DNA of 64,000 nt from JAAYAE01 sp963678395 (GCA_963678395.1 OY782827.1:1488001-1552000), one strand, 5' to 3'; shown: positions 16,144-26,014, counted from the first letter of the stretch. The notes: generated by a model not told the origin, from the sequence alone. Numbers and translations are program-made.

Positions 16144-16830
16144 TTAAAACGCCTTTCTCTCACCACTAAAATACCACCAAACCATTGGTATCCCAAAAGC
16201 AGCAAGCAAAAGTGCAATCCCCAGACCAATATTGTACCCGCTTAAAAAGTTTGCAGCGAAAAAATTGTAAGCAATTGCTCCCGGCAACATGCCCAACAAT
16301 GTTGCCCCTATATATACTTTTGCCTTCATGCTACTACAACCTGCTACCAAACTAACCGGATCATAAGGAAAGATTGGAACCATGCGTAACCACAACATCC
16401 GCATAAAACTATGTTCTGTAGAAAGGTAGCTATCAAGGCGTTCTCCCCATTTTCCGCCATATCGGTGCAGCTTGCTTACTTTATTGTTACTAAGTCGGCC
16501 GAAAAAGAAAAATGACAAGGCACTACCTAAGCCGCCAATTAATAAATATATAATTCCCAACCAAGGTCCAAAAAGTATTCCTGAACTAAGATTGAAAAAA
16601 ATACTGGGAATCAAAAGTAACGGGCGTAAAATATAAAGCCCAATATATACCAAAGAACCCCAAACACCAAAACTATCTACCCATTTATGCAAATCTTCCG
16701 CCGAATGAGGATGAAAAAAAAGCGAAGACCCGTGTATCCACCATAGTAATCCACAAAGCACAACTAAACCCATTATAGCCTTTAACTTATGTATCTTCTT
16801 ACTTTCATCTACTTCTTGCAATAATTTCAC
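16144..16830 (-). CDS. TVP38/TMEM64 family membrane protein
   Basis: 228 residues, about six hydrophobic segments, with the SNARE-associated (DedA/VTT) domain core: LYILRPLLLIPSIFFNLSSG, LFGPWLGIIYLLIGG and RMVPIFPYDPVSLVAGCSSM. Proteins of this family are inner-membrane and some act in lipid scrambling or transport; the substrate here cannot be told. The GTG at 16830 is the first start; a TTG at 16821 is better spaced from AGGTG and is possible. It is separated from the liv operon by a terminator. Confidence 0.85.
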   Translation of the reverse strand: MKLLQEVDESKKIHKLKAIMGLVVLCGLLWWIHGSSLFFHPHSAEDLHKWVDSFGVWGSLVYIGLYILRPLLLIPSIFFNLSSGILFGPWLGIIYLLIGGLGSALSFFFFGRLSNNKVSKLHRYGGKWGERLDSYLSTEHSFMRMLWLRMVPIFPYDPVSLVAGCSSMKAKVYIGATLLGMLPGAIAYNFFAANFLSGYNIGLGIALLLAAFGIPMVWWYFSGERKAF

Positions 16831-16882
16831 CTACTGTCTATTTTCATGAATAATTATAACATAAAGAAGAAAAAGAAACATT

Positions 16883-16932
16883 AAAAAGGATGCCCTTGTG
16901 ATTTACTTACATTTCACTTGGGCATCCTTTTT
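16883..16932 (-). terminator. Terminator after livF
   Basis: Stem AAAAAGGATGCCC paired with GGGCATCCTTTTT, extended inside by GTG/CAC, directly after the livF stop and ending in T5 on the minus strand. It should stop the liv transcript. Confidence 0.9.
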
Positions 16933-17647
16933 AACGTTTTTTCTTTTTACCTAGGTAGGCAGCCGCAATTTCCGGATTTTCTAAAAGCTCCCGCCCAGTA
17001 CCTGTCATGGTAAGGCTTCCTGTTTCTAAAACATATCCTTTATCAGCAATTTTCAATGCCATATTAGCATTTTGTTCAATAAGTAAAATAGTCATACCTT
17101 GTTGATTTATTTCCCTAATAATTCTAAAAATGTCCTTGATGATAAGTGGTGCCAAACCCAAAGAAGGCTCATCCATCATTAATAGTTTTGGTCTGCACAT
17201 TAAGGCACGACCAACCGCCAACATCTGTTGTTCACCTCCGGATAAGGTTCCGGCCATCTGCCAACTACGTTCCTGCAGTCTGGGGAATAATGCATAAACC
17301 CAATTAATATCTTTTTTGATATCCTCTTTATCGTTTCTCATATAGGCACCGATTTGCAAATTTTCTAAAACAGATAAATTTGGAAATGCTCTGCGCCCTT
17401 CCGGAACTAAAGTAATGCCTGTTTTTACAATCTTTTGAGAATTAAGCCCATTAATTTTTTGCCCATTATAGGTTATTTCACCTGAAGCAACTTTAACCAA
17501 ACCAATAATGCTACGCAAAAGAGTACTCTTACCTGCACCATTTGCGCCAATAAGTGTAACGATTTCTCCATCCGGCACATCTAAGGAAATACCTTTTAGG
17601 GCTTCAATGCCACCGTAGGAAACCACCAAATTCTCTACTTTAAGCAT
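16931..17647 (-). CDS. livF: Branched-chain amino acid ABC transporter ATPase LivF
   Basis: 238 residues. Complete ABC ATPase: Walker A GANGAGKST (34-42), signature LSGGEQQ, Walker B LLMMDEPSLGLAP, switch His replaced in the usual LivF context ILLIEQNANMAL. It powers uptake through LivHM with LivG. It starts at ATG 17647, overlapping the end of livG by eight bases; an in-frame extension upstream lies within livG and is not used. Last gene of the liv operon. Confidence 0.93.
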   Translation of the reverse strand: MLKVENLVVSYGGIEALKGISLDVPDGEIVTLIGANGAGKSTLLRSIIGLVKVASGEITYNGQKINGLNSQKIVKTGITLVPEGRRAFPNLSVLENLQIGAYMRNDKEDIKKDINWVYALFPRLQERSWQMAGTLSGGEQQMLAVGRALMCRPKLLMMDEPSLGLAPLIIKDIFRIIREINQQGMTILLIEQNANMALKIADKGYVLETGSLTMTGTGRELLENPEIAAAYLGKKKKR

Positions 17648-18428
17648 CTTCGTCAACCCCCAAATACGCCTCAATAACGCGTTTATTATTTTGGATTTCT
17701 TCCGTACTTCCTTTTGCTATGGTTTCACCAAAATCCAAAACATAAATACGGTCAGAAATTTCCATAACTAATTCCATATGATGCTCTATCATGAAAACAG
17801 TCAAATTATATTCCTGTCTGATTTGTTTAATAAAAACCGTCAGTTCTTCAGTTTCCTTAGGATTCATCCCAGCCGAGGGTTCATCCAAAAGTAACAGTCG
17901 CGGTTCAGTGGCCAACGCGCGAACAATTTCCAACCTACGTTGTTTACCATAAGGAAGCGAAGATGCTTTTTCCTCTCGCATATCCCACAAATCCACTTTT
18001 TTCAGCAAAGCTTCAACTTCCAATTCAGCCTTAGCCTGCTCTTTATTGTACCAAGGCAGATGCAATGTTGCGGACATAAAATCGGATTTAAGGTGCAAAT
18101 GTTTGGCAATAATTACATTCTCATAAACACTTAGGTCCTTAAACAACCTAATATTTTGGAATGTGCGAGCAATACCAATCTTAGCAATTTCACTAGGCTT
18201 CATGCCTGTAATATTGCATTCGTTTTCTTCGCTATCAGTATATATTACTGCACCTTTAGTGGGAGTATACACTCCTGTAATCATATTAAATGCTGTAGTC
18301 TTACCAGCACCATTAGGGCCTATAAGTGCCACTATCTCATGTTCGTTGATTTCTATTTCCAAAGCATTTACAGCCGTAACACCACCAAATTGCATCGTCA
18401 TAGCCTTGGTTTTTAAAATATTTTTCAT
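17640..18428 (-). CDS. livG: Branched-chain amino acid ABC transporter ATPase LivG
   Basis: 262 residues. Walker A GPNGAGKTT, the LivG-type insert (GMKPSEIAKIGIARTFQNIR), signature LPYGKQRRLE, Walker B LLLLDEPSAGMNP and VFMIEHHMELVM with the switch histidine. It pairs with LivF on the cytoplasmic face of LivHM. It overlaps the livM end by four bases and livF by eight. LivG rather than LivF is indicated by the ARTFQNIRLF segment. Confidence 0.93.
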   Translation of the reverse strand: MKNILKTKAMTMQFGGVTAVNALEIEINEHEIVALIGPNGAGKTTAFNMITGVYTPTKGAVIYTDSEENECNITGMKPSEIAKIGIARTFQNIRLFKDLSVYENVIIAKHLHLKSDFMSATLHLPWYNKEQAKAELEVEALLKKVDLWDMREEKASSLPYGKQRRLEIVRALATEPRLLLLDEPSAGMNPKETEELTVFIKQIRQEYNLTVFMIEHHMELVMEISDRIYVLDFGETIAKGSTEEIQNNKRVIEAYLGVDEDA

Positions 18429-19492
18429 TGTGATGCTCCTTTCCGCTTAAAAAAGCCGATAGGATTCTTGCAAAAAGCAATTAGCTTGCTCCAAGTTATT
18501 TCTCTTGTACTCATAATGCCATGTCGCCAAAATAATACGCACGCCATTAATAGTGCAGAAAACATAACCATACGGAAACCAGGACGGAATAACGGAATCA
18601 TAGTGCCAAAAAGTTTTAGTGGCTCATCAAATATACGCAAATATTCCAAACCTGCTGTAACTATAATAGCTCCCAACATACTGCCAGTAATACTTCCCAT
18701 ACCACCTAAAACAATAATCAGTAAAAAATTGTAAGTCAAGGTAAACAAAAAATTCTTAGGATCAACTGTTCCTAATAAGGTTCCATACAAGCCACCACCA
18801 ATGCCAGCAAAGAAGGCACTAACCATAAAAGCTAAACACTTATGCTTATAAAGATTTATGCCCATAGCTTCTGCTGCAATCTCATCTTCACGAATAGCTT
18901 TAAAAGCTCTACCGTAGGAAGAGTTAATAAGGGCTGCAATAAACACAAAAGTGATTGCCGTAACTACAAAAATATAACGCACGTCATTTAATGGTGGGAT
19001 ATCTTTAATTCCTAGAGCACCATTTGTAAAAGAAGATGCATTGGTAATGCAAATACGAATAATTTCGGAGAATCCTAAAGTTGCAATTGCCAAGTAATCG
19101 CCACGGAGCCGCAAAACCGGCGTACCAATAAGGAAAGCCACCAACGCAGCTAAAAGCCCGCCGGCTATTAAGGCCAGCCATACAGGCATTTGAATATTAG
19201 CAATAAATGGATTCATAGGTACTGCATAAAAAACGTTAGCTCTTAATTCTACGGGAACTGTAAAAATTCCTACAGTATAGGCTCCTATAACCATAAATCC
19301 CGCCTGACCTAAAGAAAACTGCCCTGCAAAACCATTTGTTACATTCATAGACAAACCAATAATAGCATAAATCAAACATAAGTTAACTATACGCCTTATA
19401 TAAGAATCCAATTCACTATTAGCAAACCAAGACGCACTAAAAAGCACTATTAATAAATTTGCAGATAAAATTAAATCTCTTTTATTTTTCAT
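18425..19492 (-). CDS. livM: Branched-chain amino acid ABC transporter permease LivM
   Basis: 355 residues, about ten hydrophobic helices. Family marks: NGFAGQFSLGQAGFMVIGAY near residue 50, GDYLAIATLGFSEIIRI, and the coupling region AIREDEIAAEAMGINLYKHK with the EAA-type loop. It forms the membrane channel with LivH. Three bases separate it from livH and it overlaps livG by four bases. Confidence 0.92.
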   Translation of the reverse strand: MKNKRDLILSANLLIVLFSASWFANSELDSYIRRIVNLCLIYAIIGLSMNVTNGFAGQFSLGQAGFMVIGAYTVGIFTVPVELRANVFYAVPMNPFIANIQMPVWLALIAGGLLAALVAFLIGTPVLRLRGDYLAIATLGFSEIIRICITNASSFTNGALGIKDIPPLNDVRYIFVVTAITFVFIAALINSSYGRAFKAIREDEIAAEAMGINLYKHKCLAFMVSAFFAGIGGGLYGTLLGTVDPKNFLFTLTYNFLLIIVLGGMGSITGSMLGAIIVTAGLEYLRIFDEPLKLFGTMIPLFRPGFRMVMFSALLMACVLFWRHGIMSTREITWSKLIAFCKNPIGFFKRKGASQ

Positions 19493-19494
19493 GA

Positions 19495-20415
19495 CTACAC
19501 CTTCTCCGTTGTTCTCTCGCCTAAAATACCTGTAGGCCTATAGAACAAGATAATGATAAGTACGATGAAAGCGAAAGCATCACGATAGCCGGACAAATCC
19601 GGGAAAAAGGCAACAATCAAAATTTCTCCTAGTCCCAAAATAAACCCGCCTAATACAGCCCCTTTAATATTACCAATACCACCAATAACGGCAGCAATAA
19701 AACACTTAAGACCTGGCATAACACCCAAATATGGTGTAATTCCAGGATACCTGATTCCCCACATAATGGCACCGATAGCCGCCAAAGTAGACCCGATAAT
19801 AAATGTCATGGAAATTACGTTATCAATGTTTATGCCCATAACCCTAGCTATTTCATAATCCTTAGAAACTGCACGCATAGCCATGCCTGTTTTTGTATGA
19901 TTTACGATATGCAATAAAACTAATAGGCTAATTATAGTTACAACAGGAATAACCATACTAATAGCTTGAATTTTAATACTACCAATAGCAATATTTTGCG
20001 AAAATAACGGGATATCAGGAAAGCTCATAGGTCTTCCACTAAATAAATAATTCGCTAAATTTTCCAATAGAAAAGAGGCCCCAATAGCTGATATTAACAC
20101 TGAATTTTTGGGTGCATCTCGCAACGGCCTATACGCCATACGTTCTATAACTGCACCTAATAACGCCGTAGCTACTATAACGCCGATAAATGTAAAATAC
20201 CAAGGTACATGAAAAATAGTAATACCAAAATACGCAAAATAACATGCCATCATAACAATATCACCATGGGCAAAATTAATCATAAGCAAAATACCATAAA
20301 CCATTGTATAGCCTATGGCGATTAAAGCATATAAACTTCCTAGTGATATGCCATTAACCATATGTTGTGCAAAACTTGCCCCTGACATATTTAAAAAACC
20401 TTGGAAAAGCTCCAT
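19495..20415 (-). CDS. livH: Branched-chain amino acid ABC transporter permease LivH
   Basis: 306 residues, about eight hydrophobic helices. Typical segments are GYTMVYGILLMINFAHGDIV and the coupling loop AVSKDYEIARVMGINIDNVI, and near the C-terminus AAVIGGIGNIKGAVLGGFIL. It is the second transmembrane subunit of the liv importer. It follows livK after an intercistronic hairpin, so its level may be lower than that of the binding protein. Confidence 0.92.
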   Translation of the reverse strand: MELFQGFLNMSGASFAQHMVNGISLGSLYALIAIGYTMVYGILLMINFAHGDIVMMACYFAYFGITIFHVPWYFTFIGVIVATALLGAVIERMAYRPLRDAPKNSVLISAIGASFLLENLANYLFSGRPMSFPDIPLFSQNIAIGSIKIQAISMVIPVVTIISLLVLLHIVNHTKTGMAMRAVSKDYEIARVMGINIDNVISMTFIIGSTLAAIGAIMWGIRYPGITPYLGVMPGLKCFIAAVIGGIGNIKGAVLGGFILGLGEILIVAFFPDLSGYRDAFAFIVLIIILFYRPTGILGERTTEKV

Positions 20416-20449
20416 TTATTTACACCACCATATAAGAATAAAAAGAATT

Positions 20450-20475
20450 GCTTCCTTCCTTTTCGGGAAGGAAGC
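20450..20475 (-). terminator. livK-livH intercistronic hairpin (attenuator-like)
   Basis: Perfect 10-bp stem GCTTCCTTCC/GGAAGGAAGC with a 6-base loop. On the minus-strand transcript it is followed by AAUUCUUUUU, a weak U-tract. This placement commonly gives excess binding protein over permease by partial termination or 3'-end stabilisation. Confidence 0.7.
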
Positions 20476-20501
20476 AGTAGTATTAAAATAAGTAAAATGT
20501 T

Positions 20502-21652
20502 TTATTTCACATCAACAAAATCAATGTATTTAAATTTGCCATCCCTAACAGTCTTAATAACAGCTCCTTTAATAGGATCACCATTTTTGTCAAGAGTAGT
20601 CTTGCCTGTTACGCCTTCCATATCTTTTGTGTTGGCAATAGCATCACGTATTTTTACAGAGTCAGTAGAATTAGCACGTTTTATGCCATCAATAGCAATT
20701 AGGTAAGCATCATAAGCCAACGCACTCAATGCAGACGGTTCGCCCTTGTATTCTTTTACATATTCGTCCAAGAATTTTTTTGCCTCAGCAGTGGTAGCTT
20801 TTTCACGATCAAATGCTGTAGAGAATGCTACACCTTCAACATCTGCTCCACCAACATTAATAAACTCTTGCGTTTCCCAAGTATCTCCGCCTAAAAATGG
20901 AGCTTTTATGCCCAATTGACGAGCTTGCTTTATAAGCAAAGCGGACTCAGTAAAATTCCCAGGAGCAAAAATAGCATCTGGGTGCATAGCTTTGATATTA
21001 GTCAAAATAGCAGAAAAATCCTTGTCACCTGTTTGATAGTTAGCCACTTCAATAATACTATCCGGTCCTGCCAATTTTATGAAAGCATCCTTGAAAAATT
21101 TAGCCAAACCAACGGCATAATCATTAGAGACTTCTTGTATTATAGCAACTTTTCTAGCTCCATTTTTAAAAGCATAATTAGCCATTACAGTACCTTGGAA
21201 CGGATCAATAAAACAAGCACGGAAATAAAAATCGTTATTAGCTGTTACTTGTGGATTGGTGCAACTAGTACCAATAGCAGGTACCTTACTGTTTTTAACA
21301 ATGTTCCCTGCAGCCATAGACAAAGAAGACCCATAAGAACCCAAAATACTTTAACTTTATCTCTTTCAATTAAACGCGCAGCAACAGACGCTGCTTCGGC
21401 TTTATCAGATTTATTATCAGCAATAACCAACTCAACTTTTTTACCCAAAACCTCAGGATGAAGTTTATTTGCCAATTTAATACCACGTAATTCCAATTCA
21501 CCACCGGCAGCATTATCACCCGTCAAAGGCAAAAACACTCCTATTTTAATTACGTTAGATTTTGCATCATCTTTTTTTGTATCCCCACCGCACCCCGTTA
21601 GTAATCCTACCGCTAATGCGGAAGCCAAAATTACAGACATCATCTTTTTCAA
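20502..21652 (-). pseudogene. livK: Branched-chain amino acid-binding lipoprotein LivK, frameshifted
   Basis: Two overlapping frames form one periplasmic-binding-type lipoprotein. The first starts at TTG 21652 (site GGGGGA) and has a lipoprotein signal peptide with lipobox LLTGCGG, then VIKIGVFLPLTGDNAAGGE. After ARLIERDKVKV it leaves frame; the second frame begins GSYGSSLSMAAGNIVKNSKV and runs to the C-terminal KFKYIDFVDVK. Adding one base near 21350 (GTA-TTTTGG to GTAATTTTGG) restores a continuous protein of about 380 residues, the expected size. So a single-base loss inactivates the gene, or is a sequencing error. All other liv genes are intact, which favours error or very recent mutation. 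Confidence 0.85.
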
Positions 21653-21708
21653 ATCAATCTTCCCCCTTGTGTATCGATTTTTTAGTATAATGTTCTTCAA
21701 CATTCGTT

Positions 21709-21737
21709 ATTATATCATGGTCAATTTTTCTTTACAA
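21709..21737 (-). promoter_or_regulatory. Putative liv operon promoter
   Basis: TATAAT (21709-21714) preceded after 17 bases by TTGTAA (21732-21737), pointing into livK, about 55 bases before its start. The -10 is a perfect match, the -35 matches four of six. Confidence 0.6.
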
Positions 21738-21916
21738 CAGTTCAAAATTGTCTTATCAATTACATATTGCCTCTAAATTTTATGTGTTTTTGTATATACT
21801 ACCGCTTTTTCCCGTGTACACTTTGTAATTATCAAGCCTTTTGTCCTTGTTCAGTGTACCAAAGGCAAAACGTTTTTATTTGTGTCCATTCCACGTATAC
21901 TAAGGGGATGAAAATA

Positions 21917-21956
21917 AAACAGCTAAAAAGTAAATATTTGCTTTTTAGCTGTTTTA
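21917..21956 (-). terminator. Terminator after DUF190 gene (bidirectional)
   Basis: Perfect 15-bp inverted repeat, arm AAAACAGCTAAAAAG, flanked by T runs on either strand. It separates the DUF190 gene from the liv promoter region. Confidence 0.85.
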
Positions 21957-21967
21957 TACTAACATTC

Positions 21968-22369
21968 CTATTCTTTTTCTTCTTGCTCCAGTTTATCCAT
22001 AGCTTCAGCTCTTTCTTTGACATAATCAGTCAGCAAAACCTGTGTATCGTGAACCGTAGCCATACCACGTCTTAAGTTTTTTTCCAAAAACGGATAAAGT
22101 TTTTCCACCCGTTCCTTTTTATCCACTAACTGTATAACAATTGGTAAATTAATAGGTTCCATAAAATTAATTAAAAAACGTTTTTCCATACCGCGTCTTT
22201 CACTGGCATAACCCTCAATACATTTAAAAGCAGTACCCCCAGCAATTCCAACCTTTCTGGCTTCTTCGAAAATGCATTTATAAATTGGTTTGTCCTTATA
22301 ATAAACATCCTCGCCCACATACACTGTTAAAACTGTTAAAATCGTCAAAGTTTTGAATTCTGCTGTCAC
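21968..22369 (-). CDS. DUF190 family protein (PII-like)
   Basis: 133 residues. DUF190 members have a ferredoxin-like PII-type fold and often occur near CrcB fluoride channels or other ion transporters; here no crcB is visible. Family features are LTVYVGEDVYYKDKPIYKCI, then EARKVGIAGGTAFKCIEGYA and NLPIVIQLVDKKERVE. The start is GTG at 22369 with GGAGGG seven bases upstream. The C-terminal tail is highly charged. The probable role is regulatory, but nothing in the sequence fixes the partner. Confidence 0.85.
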   Translation of the reverse strand: MTAEFKTLTILTVLTVYVGEDVYYKDKPIYKCIFEEARKVGIAGGTAFKCIEGYASERRGMEKRFLINFMEPINLPIVIQLVDKKERVEKLYPFLEKNLRRGMATVHDTQVLLTDYVKERAEAMDKLEQEEKE

Positions 22370-22417
22370 GTTAATCCCTCCGCATCATATTACAATACTT
22401 TTAACTTCTCCACTTTA

Positions 22418-23221
22418 TTATAACACTTCATTAAAACTTCCTGTACGATACCCCTGTAAATCTACCGTAATATACAAAAAACCTAACTTTCGTAAATAGG
22501 CAATAATTTCATTACGTATAACCGGAGCTAATAATTTAACAAAATCTTCTTGCCTAACTTCCAAGCGTGCAAGTTCCTGGTGACAACGCACTCGTACTTG
22601 CCCAAACCCATACTTAGCTAAAAACTCTTCAGCTTTTTCTATTCTTGCCAGCTTTTCCGCTGTTAAAATCTCGTTGTATGGAATACGTGATGCTAGACAT
22701 GCTGCCGAGGGCTTATTCCACGTAACAATCCCAAGTTTTTTCGATAACTCTCTGATATCTTTTTTTGTTAGCCCCGCATAAAGTAGTGGACTTTTTATTT
22801 TCAATTCTTCCAGAGCCTGCATTCCCGGTCTATAGTCGTCTAAATCATCCATGTTGGATCCATCAACAACTGTATTTATACCTCTTTTTTCAGCTTCGTT
22901 TTTCAATAAATAAAATAGCGCCTTATTACAATAATAACATCTATTAGTAGGATTATCTGCCACATTTTCTATAGCTAAAACATCTACATGCAATATCTCA
23001 TGAGGTATAGACAACTCTGCAGCAAATTGTTGAGCAAACTTTGTCTCTGCGCGTGGATTAAAAACAGATTGCACCGTTATTGCAATGGCCTTATCTCCTA
23101 ATACCAGCTTTTCTACCGTGGCCAGAAAACTAGAATCAACACCACCGGAGAAGCCAATCACCACACTGTCAAGTTCTTGCAAATATTGCTTCAATATCTC
23201 ATATTTTCCCTCAATGCTCAT
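22418..23221 (-). CDS. larE: Pyridinium-3,5-biscarboxylic acid mononucleotide sulfurtransferase LarE
   Basis: 267 residues. LarE adds sulfur to P2CMN during synthesis of the nickel-pincer cofactor of lactate racemase and related enzymes. The ATP-pyrophosphatase P-loop VVIGFSGGVDSSFLA is near residue 20, with NRCYYCNKALFYLLK in the middle holding the CxxC cysteines of the cluster-type LarE, and GSNMDDLDDYRPG. The start at 23221 is the third methionine; earlier ones lie within the upstream gene. It overlaps the lipoprotein gene by 11 bases. No larA, larB or larC is in the window. Confidence 0.88.
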   Translation of the reverse strand: MSIEGKYEILKQYLQELDSVVIGFSGGVDSSFLATVEKLVLGDKAIAITVQSVFNPRAETKFAQQFAAELSIPHEILHVDVLAIENVADNPTNRCYYCNKALFYLLKNEAEKRGINTVVDGSNMDDLDDYRPGMQALEELKIKSPLLYAGLTKKDIRELSKKLGIVTWNKPSAACLASRIPYNEILTAEKLARIEKAEEFLAKYGFGQVRVRCHQELARLEVRQEDFVKLLAPVIRNEIIAYLRKLGFLYITVDLQGYRTGSFNEVL

Positions 23222-23966
23222 TATTTTTACCTCGTAAAAGGCCATGCCTACGCCAGAGCAAATATACCCCGCAGCCAATTAAAAGTGCTCCCAATAACCA
23301 TCCCGCTGCTTTAAAGGGGTTGCAATAAGTAACAGTAGCCTGCATAGGGTTATCATCGCCAATAGATAAAACCCAAGTCATAGTTCTACCATCTTCAGAA
23401 ACCATGGAGGCATTAGTCTTAGTAACTCTTGTAGGCAGCTTCAAAACAAACCTTAAATCAATTTGCTTTATCAAATTTTCCATTAACCACTGTTCATTGT
23501 GCTTAGAATTTTTCTCTGGGTTTGCCTTTAAATTTAAATGAGTATTAACCGTAACTGTATCAAACAATAAACCTTTATCAACTACAAGCATAGGTTTTAC
23601 CACTGTAGCATCTTTCGTGGCTGTTGGTGCGCCCTTTGCTTTGCCACTATCTAATACTTTTTGCAATTTTTCAAAACGAAAAGCCTCTAGCACCTTGGAA
23701 TCTTTCACATCGCTTATACGCGCATAATGTTTATGTGCCAAAAATCCCTTCATCTCTCCATCGTTCACAGTGTTAACCGTATAACCATCCTCGGTAAAAT
23801 CACTTCGAAAAGAATCTAGCCCCTTAGTTAACATAGGTACTGCTACTAGTTTGCAATCTATATCAGCGGCACCCATACGAGAAATATCCAAAGTAATAAC
23901 GCCTTTTGCACATCCAGCTAAGCACATGGTCAAAAAAAGCAATAATAGCATAAATATTTTTTTCAT
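23211..23966 (-). CDS. Membrane-anchored lipoprotein (DUF3153-like)
   Basis: 251 residues. Lipoprotein signal peptide with lipobox CLAGC in the first 19 residues; one C-terminal transmembrane helix (AGWLLGALLIGCGVYLLWRR) followed by a basic tail. The extracytoplasmic part begins GVITLDISRMGAADIDCKLV and includes VSEDGRTMTWVLSIGDDNPM. This layout matches DUF3153 proteins, whose function is unknown. It lies between an acyl-CoA synthetase (10-base gap) and larE (overlap), so the three may form one transcript. Confidence 0.7.
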   Translation of the reverse strand: MKKIFMLLLLFLTMCLAGCAKGVITLDISRMGAADIDCKLVAVPMLTKGLDSFRSDFTEDGYTVNTVNDGEMKGFLAHKHYARISDVKDSKVLEAFRFEKLQKVLDSGKAKGAPTATKDATVVKPMLVVDKGLLFDTVTVNTHLNLKANPEKNSKHNEQWLMENLIKQIDLRFVLKLPTRVTKTNASMVSEDGRTMTWVLSIGDDNPMQATVTYCNPFKAAGWLLGALLIGCGVYLLWRRHGLLRGKNNEH

Positions 23967-23976
23967 AGGTTAGCTC

Positions 23977-25461
23977 CTAACGTTTTCTATTAACCATATC
24001 TACTAAAGCCTGTTCACGCAACACTGTTTTTAATATCTTCCCTGTGGCACTTTTAGGCATTTCAGCCCTAAACAAAATTTCCCTCGGTACTTTATAAGCA
24101 GCTATTCTTTCCAAGAGGTATTTACGTATGTCCCGTTTATCCAAAACCGCCCCTTCATTTAAAACTATATAAGCACAAATAGCTTGTCCTCGTAATTTAT
24201 CAGGAATCCCTATAACCGCAGCTTCAAGAATATCTGGATGCGTGTATAATACTTCCTCAACTTCTCTTGGATAGACGTTTTCTCCGCTTGATATGATCAT
24301 GTCCTTCAAGCGGTCGACGATAAAAAGATAACCTTCTTCGTCTTTATAAGCCAAATCTTCTGTATGCAGCCAGCCATTTCGCAAAGTTTTTGCCGTTTCC
24401 TCTGGCATATTAAAATACCCTAGCATAACATTATCGCCGCGCACACACAATTCCCCTACTTCTGAAGTTTGCATTTTTTCATTATTCTCATTTAAAATTT
24501 CTACAGTAATTCCCGGTAGTGACGGCCCTATCGAACCAATTTTAATAGCATTGGTAGGATTAACAGAAACAACTGGCGATGCTTCTGACAAACCATAACC
24601 TTCTTGGACAGGTTTACCAAATTTCTTTTTAAACCCTTCTGCCAAAACCCTAGGCAAAGGTGCTCCACCACTTATAAAATATCTGATAGCAGCCAGCTCT
24701 TCTGGTTCTGCCCCCTTATAAAATAGCTGAATCATAGTAGGTACTCCGGCGAAAGCATTTACATTATGAGCTGCAATAAGCTTCATGGTATCTTTGAAAA
24801 TATATGTTTCCTGCACAACAATAGTAGCCCCATAATATAAAGGTCCACTAACCGAAACAGTCCACGCAAAACAATGATACATAGGCAATACGCATAAAAC
24901 ACAATCTGTAGCATAGTTCGCTACTACTGCGGTAAATTGCGTAGTGTTAGAAACTAGATTTTTATGACTTAACATTGCGCCCTTAGGAATGCCGGTAGTC
25001 CCGGAAGTATATATTATTGTACAGTTATCATTCTCATCCATAGTATATTCTATAAATTCACTCGTTGTTGGTTGACACATATCATCGTAATCTAATTGCA
25101 GCAATTTTTCTGTGTAGCCCAGCTCCGCCAAAGCTTCCGTCATTTCTAATTTCTGGGATACTATCATAACTTTCATAGAAGCATCTTTAATAAGGAAAGC
25201 TACTTCTCTTGGTGCCAATTGAAAATTAAATGGTACCACTACACCCCCTGCTTTAATAATCGCAAAATAGGCTACAACAAAATCCATACAGTTCTTACTT
25301 AACAAACCAACCTTATCGCCTTTTTTTACTCCTTGACTTTGCAAATAATTAGCCCATTGCGCAACTTTTCTACGCATCTGTCCATAAGTCATTATTTGGT
25401 TTTTAAAAATAAGTGCTGTCTTATTTTCAGGATGTTCGGCTATAATATCAAAATATAACAT
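23977..25461 (-). CDS. Long-chain fatty acid--CoA ligase (AMP-binding, FadD-like)
   Basis: 494 residues of the acyl-adenylate superfamily. It activates a carboxylic acid to acyl-AMP and then acyl-CoA. The P-loop YTSGTTGIPKGAML, the A5 motif QEGYGLSEASPVV, the A7/A8 region WLHTEDLAYKDEEGYLFIVD with RLKDMIISSGENVYP, and the catalytic C-terminal lysine motif PKSATGKIL are all intact. The substrate chain length cannot be fixed. The start at 25461 has GGGGGGA nine bases upstream. A divergent thioesterase gene begins 158 bases away, which suggests acyl-CoA turnover. Confidence 0.88.
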   Translation of the reverse strand: MLYFDIIAEHPENKTALIFKNQIMTYGQMRRKVAQWANYLQSQGVKKGDKVGLLSKNCMDFVVAYFAIIKAGGVVVPFNFQLAPREVAFLIKDASMKVMIVSQKLEMTEALAELGYTEKLLQLDYDDMCQPTTSEFIEYTMDENDNCTIIYTSGTTGIPKGAMLSHKNLVSNTTQFTAVVANYATDCVLCVLPMYHCFAWTVSVSGPLYYGATIVVQETYIFKDTMKLIAAHNVNAFAGVPTMIQLFYKGAEPEELAAIRYFISGGAPLPRVLAEGFKKKFGKPVQEGYGLSEASPVVSVNPTNAIKIGSIGPSLPGITVEILNENNEKMQTSEVGELCVRGDNVMLGYFNMPEETAKTLRNGWLHTEDLAYKDEEGYLFIVDRLKDMIISSGENVYPREVEEVLYTHPDILEAAVIGIPDKLRGQAICAYIVLNEGAVLDKRDIRKYLLERIAAYKVPREILFRAEMPKSATGKILKTVLREQALVDMVNRKR

Positions 25462-25618
25462 TCTGTGTGGTCCCCCCAATAATTTAAATATGTTTCTTTA
25501 TATTATACTAGACATGTAGTGAAAATGCTAAATTTTTGCAATTTTCTCTCTCTACTATTGCATACTAGCTATAAATTAAGTAGTATTATAGTAAAAAGAA
25601 ACGTAAAGGAGTAAAATA

Positions 25619-26014
25619 ATGACTGAAATGAAAATAGGTCTTAAAGCTACCGCTACGGAAACCGTATTGCACACAAATATAGCCTCAGCCTTAGGTAGTG
25701 GGAACCTAAGCGTCTACGCCACCCCTGCCAGGGTAGCGCTTATGGAAAAAGCAGCCTGCAATGTATTAACACCCTATTTAGATAAAGAATCTTCCAGTGT
25801 AGGCATTAGTATGAACATCACCCATGATGCTGCCACCTTACCAGGCAAGACCATTACTGCTACAGCTGAACTACTTGATATTAGCGGCCGCAAGTTAACA
25901 TTTAAAGTAATCGCACAAGATGAATATGGCATTATTGGTCAAGGTATACATGAGCGTTTTATTGTCAACAAAGAAAAATTTATTGTTAAATTGAAAAATA
26001 AAGAGAGCAAATAA
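25619..26014 (+). CDS. FlK-like hotdog thioesterase
   Basis: 131 residues, plus strand, divergent from the acyl-CoA ligase. It resembles the fluoroacetyl-CoA thioesterase FlK group of hotdog proteins: GLKATATETVLHTNIASALG, then PARVALMEKAACNVL with the conserved Glu, and a C-terminal GQGIHERFIVNKEKF. Most such chromosomal homologues act on general short-chain acyl-CoA or have unknown substrates. It has an AAAGGAG site. It is one of few plus-strand genes and ends in its own terminator. Confidence 0.85.
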   Translation: MTEMKIGLKATATETVLHTNIASALGSGNLSVYATPARVALMEKAACNVLTPYLDKESSSVGISMNITHDAATLPGKTITATAELLDISGRKLTFKVIAQDEYGIIGQGIHERFIVNKEKFIVKLKNKESK